NCBI GenBank assembly: GCA_032622095.1
Contig: CP136069.1
Coordinates: 157,035,043 to 157,099,042, forward strand
Length of the DNA: 64,000 nucleotides
DNA from: Siphonodentalium dalli
Lineage: Eukaryota > Mollusca > Scaphopoda > Gadilida > Siphonodentaliidae
Reading direction: 5' to 3'
This document shows positions 12,379 to 23,186 of the stretch, piece after piece; position 1 is the stretch's first letter; each line of letters starts with the position of its first letter. The translations under genes were made by a program, and so were the position numbers. Under the pieces are notes generated by a model. It worked only from the letters and a program-made list of their open reading frames with translations, was not told the origin of the DNA and made no database searches.

Positions 12379-13181
12379 ACTCTAGTGTATTATGACTAAT
12401 GTGTAGGTTTTCTACACAAAATGTGTAGCCCTGCTACACAATCATTATTCAATTTTGATCTTAAACATATTTGTGTAGTATATGTGTAGTTTCATATTCG
12501 TACACAAATTGTGTAACAATTTTTACACATAAATGGGTAAATTTTTACACATTTATACACAACTGTGTGTATAAAATCAACACATATCCCTTACACATTT
12601 TGTGTAGGTTCTTACACACACAGTTCGTAGACAAGAAATGCTAGTTCAGTAGTCAGACCTGTGGGTATAGTATTAAAGATATATGCATATTTATATGTTA
12701 AAACTTTCATGGCGCATAGTGATATGTAGTATTTTGTTCTGTACTGTGAGTTTTTGCTTTGAATGAACAAACCAGGGTCGAGGCGTGATAAATAATATTA
12801 GTATTATTACAACAATCATAACAAGAGTCTAAGGGCAGTAATCGCCATGAAAGTTTTAACAAATAAATCATCATGTACTATTAATACTAAACCCACAAAT
12901 TGGAATTCTGAACTTACATCCTTCTCTACGATCGCTGTAGATTGTATTCCAAAAAATGTACTCAAACAATATGGCCGTCACGTATAGCAGACTATGAAAC
13001 TGAAGGCACCGCAATGCGCATGCTCTACGTTCTCACACAATTGTGTGTAACAAAATATACACATTATGTGTAGAACTGCACTTGGTCATTGTATGTGTAT
13101 GTAAAACTACACATTGCTATGTGTGTTAACCGGGTTTACACATTTGATGTGTAATCGTTTCTACACATTAGTTATAAGAGT
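12379..13181. repeat. TGTGTA-rich fold-back element
   Basis: The ends ACTAATGTGTAG (12394 onward) and its inverted copy CTACACATTAGT (13160 onward) bracket about 800 bp. The terminal 200 bp on the left (12394-12625) and 150 bp on the right (13033-13170) are dense in short palindromes of the form CTACACA...TGTGTAG. A related element with a longer inverted repeat lies at 23187-23637. No coding capacity; the class is unknown. Confidence 0.65.
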
Positions 13182-13262
13182 GTCGACTTCGTCCGGGCTA
13201 TTTAGGGATTTCTTTGTGATCGCCTCCGTCTGGGCAGAATATACAGCGTCTGGACAAACTAC

Positions 13263-13715
13263 TGTTCAATCGGTCTCCAGAAACAGCCTATAGGAGCGTA
13301 TACGAACGAGGTAAAGGTCAAGGACACGGTCGCGCGTGAATTTGGATGCGCCCATATTGTTCCCGGGACCAAAGTAGGCCTATATAGCAAATTTGAGTCG
13401 GATCGGTCGAGGTCCAGAAACATGCCTATATAAGCGTATAATATGGGCAATGTCAAGGACACGATCGCACGTGAAATTGGACCCGCCCATATTGTTCCCC
13501 GGGATCAAAGTAGCGATACATACCAAATTTGAGTCGGATCGGTCGAGGTCCAGAAACATTCCTATATATGAGCGTATATGAGCGAGGCTAAGGTCAAGGA
13601 CACATTCGCACGTGAAATTGGACAGCCCATATTGCTCTCGGGGTCAAAGTAGGCCTACATACCAAATTTGAGTTGGATCGGTCTAGGTTGAGAAACATGC
13701 CTATATGAGCGTTTT
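13263..13715 (+). repeat. 136-bp tandem repeat, about 3.3 copies
   Basis: Units share 'gtcggatcggtcgaggtcca' (13396 and 13532; a diverged copy near 13670), 'aaggtcaaggacac' and 'gcccatattg'. The spacing is about 136 bp. The array ends in a T8/G16 homopolymer run at about 13711-13735, which may be difficult to assemble. Short open frames inside the array are noncoding artefacts. Confidence 0.75.
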
Positions 13716-13897
13716 TTTTGGGGGGGGGGGGGGGTAAATTCCGTTGTTGTAACACGATGATACGTGGATATCAAATCGGATTAGGTATCTTTAAACCTTT
13801 GGTTACGAAATGAAGTACGGGTTCACGTGTAAGTGTTTTCCTCGGCGTTCACGTTATTGCTCAGTAATCTTGCGATTTGTATGCAGACCACTGAATG

Positions 13898-13905
13898 TAT
13901 AAATA
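13898..13905 (+). promoter_or_regulatory. Candidate TATA box
   Basis: TATAAATA lies about 80 bp upstream of an ATG with a good context (CCACCATGG) that opens a signal-peptide exon. The spacing would allow transcription start near 13930 and a short 5' untranslated region. Assigned from sequence only. Confidence 0.4.
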
Positions 13906-13978
13906 TGTCGCTGGTTAAAATGCATCGCATATTAATCTAACTGCTGTTTCGAAGTACATTGCACTTCCAGACTCCACC

Positions 13979-14071
13979 ATGGCATTCACCATCGTCTTCA
14001 TCCTTGTAGCAGCAAGTCTTGGCGCTGCTAACTGCATTGTGCTGCCAACACACAAGTATGAATTGCCCAAG
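13979..14071 (+). CDS. Candidate first exon of a secreted protein
   Basis: The ATG at 13979 is in a strong Kozak context (CCACCATGG). It opens 31 codons: MAFTIVFILVAASLGAANC followed by IVLPTHKYELPK. The first 19 residues form a typical signal peptide (short polar start, hydrophobic core FTIVFILVAASL, small residues before cleavage near ANC). The frame meets a splice-donor-like AAG|GTATGG at 14071/14072, phase 0. A TATA box is upstream. I do not recognise the protein family. The next exon is not certain; 23712 offers a phase-0 acceptor. The intron would then contain the 61-bp satellite and several transposons. It could also be a stray exon or pseudogene. Confidence 0.45.
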
Positions 14072-14184
14072 GTATGGTATTATTCAAATATCTGCTTCTT
14101 TTTCCCTGTCGGATTTGACATAATATAAACACCATCTGTGCATTCGTGTTCTATATCAGAAAATAACTAAGATTCTGCCCACAA

Positions 14185-14631
14185 GCACGAGAGGGGGGAT
14201 TCATCGGCCCTAAATTATGGTCTGTAGAGTGCCCAAAAAAAAAACAAATTTAAGATTTTTTGTTTTTTCGAATTTTTTTGTTTTGGGGTTGAATGTTTTG
14301 TTGGGTATGCTTAAGCATGCTATATCGAATTTAAAAAACAAACTGGATAAAACCTTAGGCGCATGTTATAACTCAAAACTATCACCAAGTATTCATAGTA
14401 ATAATTTTGATGCCCATGAAAAACGTAAGATTCCCTGGCACTAAACCTACAAAATAAGTCTGTTAAAGAATATAAGAAAAAATTATTAAAATTACAAATG
14501 ATGAAAAATTGTTAGGCCAATGCATTCTCTTATATATGCGAGGCGACCTATGGTCGACTCGCATATATAAGAGAATGCATTGGCACAGGGTATATGGGTT
14601 GATACAAAAATCGGACCTGGCACTCAAAGGG
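14185..14631 (-). mobile_element. TTAA MITE of the CCCTTTGAGTGCCAGG family, long variant
   Basis: The right end reads CCTGGCACTCAAAGGG followed by TTAA at 14632-14635, so the copy is inverted relative to those at 52 and 61-63 kb. It carries the shared hairpin at 14516-14584 (two 30-bp arms, perfect over GCCAATGCATTCTCTTATAT). The left end is decayed, but 'catcggccctaaatta' near 14200 matches the opposite end of the 61.1-kb copy. About 200 bp more internal sequence is present than in the short copies. Confidence 0.7.
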
Positions 14632-14909
14632 TTAAATGGAGACCGTGTCTAAAATTTCCAGTATTTGAGCGATTTGTTCAATCTGAAGTAACATCAAAAA
14701 TATTAACAATACGCCATGGGTGATTGTCGGTGGAACGAACATCGCATTCCAAAAAATGTGTTTGTAGATCAAAATATATCAACTTTCACTTTTATTGTAG
14801 TAATTAAGATATTCGAATCACTGAATTATACCAACTTGTAGATGAAACAAAAAACCGGAATAGGATCGACAAAGAGATCTTCTGATTCTTCTTATGTTAT
14901 TTCAAGACG

Positions 14910-17837
14910 AATGTGTTAAATACAATGTTCGATTTATGTAACCACATCCATAGAGATCTGTCTTGACCAGGATGTGTTAAATACAATGTTCGATATATGT
15001 AACCGCATCCATAGAGGTCTGTCTTGACCAGAATGTCTTAAATACAATGTTAGATTTATGTCACCGCATCCATAGAGGTCTGTCTTGACCAGAATGTCTT
15101 AACTACAATGTTAGATTTATGTCACCACATTCATTGAGGTCTGTCTTGATCAGAATGTCGTAATTACAATGTTAGATTAATGTCACTACATCCATAGAGG
15201 TCTGTCTTGACCAGAATGTCTTAAATACAATGTTAGATTTATGTCACCACATTCATTGAGGTCTGTCTTGATCAGAATGTCGTAATTACAATGTTAGATT
15301 AATGTCACCACATCCATAGAGGTCTGTCTTGACCAGAATGTCTTAAATACAATGTTAGATTTATGTCACCACATCCATAGAGGTCTGTCTTTACCATAAT
15401 GTCTTAAATACAATGTTAGATGTATGTCACCACATTCATAGAGGTATGTCTTGACCAGAATGTCTTAAATACAATGTTAGATTTATGTCACCACATTCAT
15501 AGAGGTCTGTCTTGACCAGAATGTCTTAAATACAATGTTAGATTTATGTCACCACATCCATAGAGGTCTGTCTTGACCAGAATGTCTTAAATACAATGTT
15601 AGATTAATGTCACCACATCCATAGAGGTCTGTCTTGACCAGAATGTCTTAAATACAATGTTAGATTTATGTCACCGCATCCATAGAGGTCTGTCTTGACC
15701 AGAATGTCTTAACTACAATGTTAGATTTATGTCACCACATTCATTGAGGTCTGTCTTGATCAGAATGTCGTAATTACAATGTTAGATTAATGTCACCACT
15801 TCCATAGAGGTCTGTCTTGACCAGAATGTCTTAAATACAATGTTAGATTTATGTCACCACATCCATAGAGGTCTGTCTTGACCAGAATGTCTTAAATACA
15901 ATGTTAGATTTATGTCACCACATCCATAGAGATCTGTCTTGACCAGAATGTCTTAACTACAATGTTAGATTTATGTCACCACATCCATAGAGGTCTGTCT
16001 TGACCAGGATGTGTTAAATACAATGTTCGATATATGTAACCGCATCCATAGAGGTCTGTCTTGACCAGAATGTCTTAAATACAATGTTAGATTTATGTCA
16101 CCGCATCCATAGAGGTCTGTCTTGACCAGAATGTCTTAACTACAATGTTAGATTTATGTCACCACATTCATTGAGGTCTGTCTTGATCAGAATGTCGTAA
16201 TTACAATGTTAGATTAATGTCACCACATCCATAGAGGTCTGTCTTGACCAGAATGTCTTAAATACAATGTTAGATTTATGTCACCACATCCATAGAGGTC
16301 TGTCTTTACCATAATGTATAAAATACAATGTTAGATGTATGTCACCACATTCATAGAGGTATGTCTTGACCAGAATGTCTTAAATACAATGTTAGATTTA
16401 TGTCACCACATTCATAGAGGTCTGTCTTGACCAGAATGTCTTAAATACAATGTTAGATTTATGTCACCACATCCATAGAGGTCTGTCTTGACCAGAATGT
16501 CTTAAATACAATGTTAGATTTATGTCACCACATCCATAGAGGTCTGTCTTGACCAGAATGTCTTAAATACAATGTTAGATTAATGTCATCACATCCATAG
16601 AGGTCTGTCTTGACCAGAATGTCTTAAATACAATGTTAGATTAATGTCATCACATCCATAGAGGTCTGTCTTGACCAGAATGTCTTAAATACAATGTTAG
16701 ATTTATGTCACGACATCCATAGAGGTCTGTCTTGACCAGAATGTCTTAAATACAATGTTAGATTAATGTCACCACATCCATAGAGGTCTGTCTTGACCAG
16801 AATGTCTTAAATACAATGTTAGATTTATGTCACCGCATCCATAGAGGTCTGTCTTGACCAGAATGTCTTAACTACAATGTTAGATTTATGTCACCACATT
16901 CATTGAGGTCTGTCTTGATCAGAATGTCGTAATTACAATGTTAGATTAATGTCACCACTTCCATAGAGGTCTGTCTTGACCAGAATGTCTTAAATACAAT
17001 GTTAGATTTATGTCACCACATCCATAGAGGTCTGTCTTGACCAGAATGTCTTAAATACAATGTTAGATTTATGTCACCACATCCATAGAGATCTGTCTTG
17101 ACCAGAATGTCTTAACTACAATGTTAGATTTATGTCACCACATCCATAGAGGTCTGTCTTGACCAGGATGTGTTAAATACAATGTTCGATATATGTAACC
17201 GCATCCATAGAGGTCTGTCTTGACCAGAATGTCTTAAATACAATGTTAGATTTATGTCACCGCATCCATAGAGGTCTGTCTTGACCAGAATGTCTTAACT
17301 ACAATGTTAGATTTATGTCACCACATTCATTGAGGTCTGTCTTGATCAGAATGTCGTAATTACAATGTTAGATTAATGTCACCACATCCATAGAGGTCTG
17401 TCTTGACCAGAATGTCTTAAATACAATGTTAGATTTATGTCACCACATCCATAGAGGTCTGTCTTGACCAGAATGTCTTAAATACAATGTTAGATTTATG
17501 TCACCACATCCATAGAGGTCTGTCTTGACCAGAATGTCTTAAATACAATGTTAGATTTATGTCACCATATTCATAGAGGTCTGTCTTGATCAGAATGTCT
17601 TAAATACAATGTTAGATTAATGTCATCACATCCATAGAGGTCTGTCTTGACCAGAATGTCTTAAATACAATGTTAGATTTATGTCACCACATCCATAGAG
17701 GTCTGTCTTGACCAGAATGTCTTAAATACAATGTTAGATTAATGTCACCACATCCATAGAGGTCTGTCTTGACCAGAATGTCTTAAATACAATGTTAGAT
17801 TTATGTCACCACATCCATAGAGGTCTGTCTTGACCAG
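14910..17837 (+). repeat. 61-bp satellite array, 48 units
   Basis: The unit begins AATGTCTTAAATACAATG and contains 'tccatagaggtctgtcttga'. 2,928 bp divide into exactly 48 units of 61 bp with no phase slips where I checked. Variants mark a higher-order arrangement: the unit with GATGTGTTAA plus GTTCGATATATG recurs at 14971, 16008 and 17167, i.e. at 17 and 19 units. A rarer variant 'tctttaccataatgt' occurs at 15.39 and 16.31 kb, exactly 15 units apart. There is no open frame of interest. This looks like a local satellite that grew by segmental unequal exchange. Confidence 0.95.
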
Positions 17838-17929
17838 AATTTGTTAACTTTAAAAAACAAGTTGAAACACGGAAAAGTTATATTTCATATGAATGTAGAA
17901 GATATCAGCTTAATGATCAGCCCTCTGTA

Positions 17930-18290
17930 AAATATATATCAGGTTATGTATCCTGATATATCAGGTTGTCTCGACCAATCCAGCTTCGAAGTACATTGCA
18001 ATGATTGTGCCAATGGATCCAAATTAGAAACCCAAGAAGGCTGATGGCGGCCATGCTTTCTAACGAATTTCGGAGGAAATAGATGGCTCCCATCTAGAGG
18101 TCACCCTGAAGATCCATATGAAGTTTGGTGACGGGTGTGTGATTAATCGCCTACTTGCCTCGTCCTCATCGTCACCAAACTTCACATGGAACCAACCACA
18201 AGCCTCCGCCAATGAGACGACATTCTGGATTGGTCGAGACAACCTGATATATCAGGATACATAACCTGATATATCAGGATACATAACCTG
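17930..18290. repeat. Inverted repeat enclosing a dispersed-repeat fragment
   Basis: The left arm 17930-17982 (ending in 'ggttgtctcgaccaatcca') is the reverse complement of 18224-18285 ('ggattggtcgagacaacc' onward). The interior carries 'gatggcggccatg' and 'agatggctcccatctagagg', which belong to the dispersed repeat seen at 11.3 and 55.3 kb. The 3' arm runs straight into the 22-bp array. Confidence 0.7.
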
Positions 18291-18750
18291 ATATATCAGG
18301 ATAATAACTTGATATATCAGGATACACAACCTGATATATCAGGATACATAACCTGGTATATCAGGATACATAACCTGATATATCAGGATAATAACTTGAT
18401 ATATCAGGATACGCAACCGGATATAACAGGATACATAATCTGATATATCAGGATAATAACCTGATATATCAGGATACGTAACCTGATATATCAGGATACG
18501 TAACCTGATATATCAGGATAATAACCTGATATATCAGGATAATAACCCGATATATCAGGATACGTAACTGATATATCAGGATAATAACCTGATATATCAG
18601 GATACGTAACCTGATATATCAGGATAATAACCTGATATGTCAGGATACGTAACCTGATATATCAGGATATTAACCTGATATATCTGGATACGTAACCTGA
18701 TATATCAGGATAAAAACCTGATATATCAGGATAATAACCTGATATATAGA
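18236..18750 (+). repeat. Palindromic 22-bp tandem array (CCTGATATATCAGG)
   Basis: About 24 copies of a 14-bp perfect palindrome, CCTGATATATCAGG, are separated by short linkers (ATACATAA, ATACGTAA or ATAATAA), giving periods of 21-22 bp. Linker variants alternate in blocks. Each unit could extrude as a small hairpin. It follows an inverted repeat containing the same palindrome. Confidence 0.9.
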
Positions 18751-19070
18751 GGATATCCACACTTTTTCAGTGGATATGGGTTATATCTCATGAGTGATGA
18801 CAAAACATTGAATTTCCACTAGTGGCTTTAGCCACGAGTGGAAATTCAAATGTTTTGTCATCACGAATGAGATTTAACCCATATCCACTGAAAAGTGTGG
18901 ATATTCTGTTTATTATATACTTTAGTTTACTTGCCTATGGCCCCCAATAAATGTCAATACATCAGAAATTTCACCAGTGGGATATCACTTATATCTCACT
19001 AGTGGGATATCACTTATATCTCACTGCTAAAACCTTATAATTCATGGGCAAGTATATAATAAATCAGGAT
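18751..19070. repeat. 154-bp hairpin plus flanking inverted arms
   Basis: 18751-18904 folds on itself about 18828: GGATATCCACACTTTTTCAG pairs with CTGAAAAGTGTGGATAT, continuing through 'tgatgacaaaac' and 'gttttgtcatca' to a central TCCACTAGTGG...CCACGAGTGGA. A second pair, 'ttattatatacttt...cttgcc' against 'gggcaagtatataataaa', encloses 18905-19065 and includes a 25-bp direct duplication of 'agtgggatatcacttatatc'. No coding capacity. Confidence 0.8.
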
Positions 19071-19405
19071 ACTAACTGAAGAGGAGGTGGCGGTTCCAGG
19101 CCGCCGTAGTTAAGCCAACGGCACACGACGCTGAATTAAAATACTGCGATACTCTTAAAGATACTCCATCCGATCAGACGGTCCCCATATCATCATGTTG
19201 CAACAACAATACATTTCTTCAAAATACGCTTTAGTTATCAGAATCGATTAATTAGAACAACAAAATGCTAACCACTGTCAACGATGGTATAACATTTCCC
19301 AAAACGTGTTATTTATCAACATGTTATTCAACGAAATATGGCTGTATTATCACTTGAGTATCACGAAATTTGGCCACATTACCACTTGATTTTAGAGTTA
19401 TATAA

Positions 19406-20980
19406 TAGTTTATTTCAGGCAATGTTGCCCATATGTATGTATACAATATAATATATAACAACAATCAATCACAAATTTTAGCAATAACGTATTTTGATTT
19501 GCATTATGTGTATAATATAGAATTCCATTTTAAAAATAGTTTTGATCTATACTTAATATCTGAAGAATGTATACTAGAAATTATTGTATTCGAACATTGA
19601 CATACTCTCTCTCTCTCTCTGAAGTTATACACAAACTTGCGCAGTAACATAGGAAATGATAACATACAATCAGTAACATATATCATACATAGCGCTAGCA
19701 CTACAATATTTAAAATATCGCATCAACATCCTATATGAGTTATTATAACAGATAGACAATTTGCTGTACGTTTTCTTTGAGTAATTAGCCCACAAATGGG
19801 CACAATATAATGGTGAAATATAACGAAGAAATAAGAATTTCTTGACATCAAAAGAACAAAAAGAGAATTTCCGGATTATAACATTCGCTCGAATACATAT
19901 GTCACGATATTGACGTTGAATGTCATCGTCGTCAGAGAGATTGTCGCGAATCATGTGACCCAGATATTTATAGGAGGAACTGAAGTTAACCTCGCAGCCG
20001 TTAAGAAATAGTTTTGGAAAATATTTAATATTCAAAGATTTGGGAATAAAAGCCATGGCAACGGTTTTGGACGTGTTAAAACGTAGGTGAAGTTTAACGG
20101 CTTCTGTTTCACAAATAGACAATAGACGACGAAGTCCCATCACAGATGGAGACAAAAGACACATATCATCTGCATAGCAAAGATGATTAATTAACTAAAG
20201 TCTTACCAATCATGCATCCACTCCACATTCATTCAGCTTCTCGCTCATGCAATTTATGTATAAATTAAACAAAAAAGGACTTAACACGTACCCTTGGCGG
20301 ACGCCACTGGATGGACAGAACACAGTTGAGTAAGTAGAACCCCAACGTACACGGAAGTTCTGAGTCTGAAACCACACTCTTAGCAGGCGAATAATGTGTG
20401 GAGATATTCCTCGTCTATCAAGTTGGCGGAATAGAGTGTCGTGGTCGACACGATCGATTGCTTTGCTAGCGTCTAAAAAGCACACAAATGTCGGAGTGTC
20501 GTGAAACATATACAGTCGGATACACTCCTTCAATGCGAACACACAATAATCGGCAGACAGTTTCTTCTTAAAGCCAAATTGGTTATCAGTCGTGTGTAAT
20601 TGATCCTTACATTGAGATAGCAGAACCAGTTCCAGGACCTTGGATAATACACATGATAAAGCGATTGGTCTATAGTTATCTTTGTCAGCTATGTTTCCAG
20701 ATTTGTTCTTTTACAATTGGTACTAAAATTACATCAAGCATGTCCAAAGGTAGATGTCCATGGATAATAATCGAATTAAACAAACATTGTAACAATGTAT
20801 TTATATAACAGTCGGCAAATTTTAAGTGTTCCGGTGTTAATCCATCGGCGCCACATGCTTTCCCACAATCGAGCTTTTGGATTGCATCTATCACGTTAGT
20901 TTGTGAAACGCGTAGAGACTCGGTGTATTTACATTCGCTGGCATCTGATACTATGCTGCCCGTATAGTTCTATTATTGTC
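19406..20980 (-). pseudogene. 5'-truncated CR1-group LINE: reverse transcriptase fragment
   Basis: Reading leftwards from about 20894, one finds GKACGADGLTPEHLKFA (RT motif 0-1 region), DNYRPIALS (about 20680-20655, other frame), FLDASKAIDRVDH (motif A, about 20480), SSGVRQGYVLSPFLFNLY (motif B, about 20295), NHLCYADDMCLLSPS (motif C, about 20180) and then the thumb region ending near 19680. The order is diagnostic of a non-LTR RT; the style of motif C (NHLCYADD..LLSPS) suggests a CR1/Rex1-like clade, which is an inference. The 5' half, including the endonuclease, is missing. Frameshifts near 20690 and 20200 and a Phe-to-Ile change in motif A show decay. It is inserted in a TTAA element. Confidence 0.8.
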
Positions 20981-21162
20981 ACAATCATCCGCAGTTTTGT
21001 CCGAGACCGTCGGTTTGACGACTTTTTTCTTGGCCAATAATAAGTACACATTTCGAGAAGTAACAAATTTCAAAAATCGATATATGTTCACTCTGAGCTT
21101 CGATGGGTGGGTTCCTCAACTCGAATCAAATATTTGTTATCCCCGAAGCCACATGCAGAAAT

Positions 21163-22974
21163 CACCCCATGCATCCGGATATGCTCGTAGCGGAAGACAT
21201 GCTCGTAGCGGAATAACCGGGAACATGTCTCTATTCCGAAGGTTCGCTATTCCGAAGGTTCACTAATCCGAAGGTTCACTAATCCGAAGGTTCACTATTC
21301 CGAAGGTTCACTATTCCGAAGGTTCGCTATTCCGAAGGTTTTTGTTATTTTAAAAGTTAATTCTATATTCTAAAGTATATTGAGAGGGTTCTTTAGTACG
21401 AAGACTCTTTTTATGAAGGAAATAACTTAAAACATTAAAAAAAAAATGTGATTTTTGTTTTCGTGGGTTTCCTTGAGATTTAACCCTTTGGCGAGTAGAA
21501 CGACATATATGTCGTCTATCGGCTGAGGACTAAAACGACATATTTTAGGAAGTGTTATTTTACGTCTATATAACTTCAATAAATCATCTGATTTATAAAT
21601 GATTTACATAGGAGTTATTTTGATTAATATAATGTCCCAAATGCTAAAGGCGGACTATAACAGTGGGGCTCTTACGGTCAATCAATACTGGGGCGCTATA
21701 ACTTACTGTATAGCAGAATACCGCTGAATGGACCTAACTGCAATTCTGACTTTGTATTGATTTTAATGTTGATGTTTCTTTCAAGTACAGATTGCCAGTT
21801 CGGGTAGAATGCATCTCTAACTCGTAGTTTATTTCAGTCATTGTGTTTTCAACTTTCTATAATATTAAAATGATAAACTGATACTGTCTTCTTGCTATTA
21901 ATAACCGACATCTGGGACAAATTAGATATTAGATTGGGGTGTATAAATGTACGGGGGCGCAAATTTTGATTCATTTCTGGCTAAAAACTCCCATAATAGA
22001 AAACCTTCGGAATAGCGAACCTTCGGAATAGTGAACCTTCGGATTAGTGAACCTTCGGATTAGTGAACCTTCGGATTAGTGAACCTTCGGAATAGCGAAC
22101 CTTCGGAATAGAGAACCCTACCCGAATAACCACATGGCCCGCGATTTGCACATCGTCTTTAGTTGTCGTAAGTTATTTCATAAAAAGACGGTTTATTTTA
22201 CCTTGATTTTTGTTAAACGTTAACAGCGATAATCGGTCTACAGAAATGAGCGGTTGTGGTTTCCGCAATTAAACCAATTTGCATATTACTGTTCGATAAT
22301 CGGGTTTTATACGAAAATTATGACCTGAAATACTTACTCGATATAAGTTTTATCAAATTTTAATGAATCTTTGCATTGACACATTATATAACATACAGTC
22401 TCTCAAAGTATGATATCTTAGCTTCAAAATGAACTGGATATGTTTGCGATGTCAATCATATTAGTGCCCGAAAAATGAGTTTCCATGGAGGCACTCACTT
22501 GATTTTGGGGCATGTCTATAGCAAACGTAAAACCACTGCTATGGACATACCATATTTTCTTGCTATGACCTGCATATATGGTAATTTTTTACTATGGAAA
22601 ATGTAGAAACATGACTAAAAATGTTGTCTATTATATTAAGGGAATATCCGCAGAAATAGCAATGTATGCCAAGACTATATTGTCTGGGCTATTACCACAG
22701 AAATCGTAATTTTATGTAAGAAATGCAAATTTTGTCACAATTTTTGGCCTAACTTCCCGGTAAAATAGGATTAAACTGCGTCCATGTTTAAAGAAGTTTG
22801 ATGTACAGTTGGGTAAATTATAGCCACAAATAGTACCGCCACCGTCAACCACTGGTATGTGTTGGTTTCGGTGCAACATGTGTCTAACCGTGAACGGTGT
22901 GCAAATCGCGGGCCATGTGGTTATTCCGCTACGAGCATGTCTTCCGCTACGAGCATATCCGGATGCATGGGGTG
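21163..22974. mobile_element. Terminal-inverted-repeat element with 5-bp target duplication
   Basis: A 54-bp perfect inverted repeat joins 21163-21216 to 22921-22974 (CACCCCATGCATCCGG at each end). A 28-bp continuation pairs 22124-22151 with 22899-22926, because a younger element (21219-22123) split the left arm. The flanks are GAAAT at 21158-21162 and 22975-22979, a possible 5-bp target duplication. Without the younger insertion it is about 900 bp with ~75-bp inverted repeats and no coding capacity. The superfamily is not determined. Confidence 0.75.
21219..22123. mobile_element. 905-bp element with inverted 16-bp repeat arrays and 8-bp target duplication
   Basis: The target duplication GAATAACC is at 21211-21218 and 22124-22131. 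The ends begin GGGAACATGTCTCTATTCCG and, reverse complemented, GGGTAGGGTTCTCTATTCCG. Next to each end lies an array of a 16-bp unit (CACTAATCCGAAGGTT and variants), about seven copies on the left and the same in inverted order on the right. The interior (about 21345-21995) is AT-rich without a gene. An 8-bp duplication fits hAT, P or Merlin-type elements; which one is undecided. Confidence 0.8.
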
Positions 22975-23018
22975 GAAATAGTAAATTTGGAGCGTTAATT
23001 CGGATTATGCATCTTTAA

Positions 23019-23186
23019 TTGCGGCGGCCGATGCTTTGATCGCGGAAGCGAAGCACACACCGCTTGCGTCACGCCCCAAGTAAAATACCCAATGCAGTTT
23101 GTTCTATACTCCATCACTTGACGTAGTTACAACGCCTTGTCACGCACAACCCAGCTTTCTGAACAGACACGACGTCGTGTGTCACT
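23019..23186. other. Short interval, no feature
   Basis: Relatively GC-rich DNA between the TTAA nest and a fold-back element ('gatcgcggaagcgaagc', 'gacgacgtcgtgtgtc'). No exon or motif was recognised. Confidence 0.4.

Larger units (their letters stand above)
19159..23014. mobile_element. TTAA element (AGRTACTC family) enlarged by nested insertions
   Basis: TTAA occurs at 19155-19158 and 23015-23018. The left end reads AGATACTCCATCCGATCAGA; the right end, reverse complemented, reads AGATGCATAATCCGAATTAA. The family-specific internal text is split: 'ccacttgattttagagttat' ends at about 19405 and the following text resumes near 20985 ('gaccgtcggtttgacgac'), matching the contiguous order of the 31.7-kb copy in reverse. 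The gap is the LINE fragment 19406-20980. A second insertion, 21163-22974, lies before the right end. Confidence 0.7.

Noticed and set aside
14910-18750. CRISPR-like appearance of regular repeats
   Set aside because: The 61-bp array has no unique spacers and the 22-bp array has only short repeated linkers; the genome is eukaryotic.
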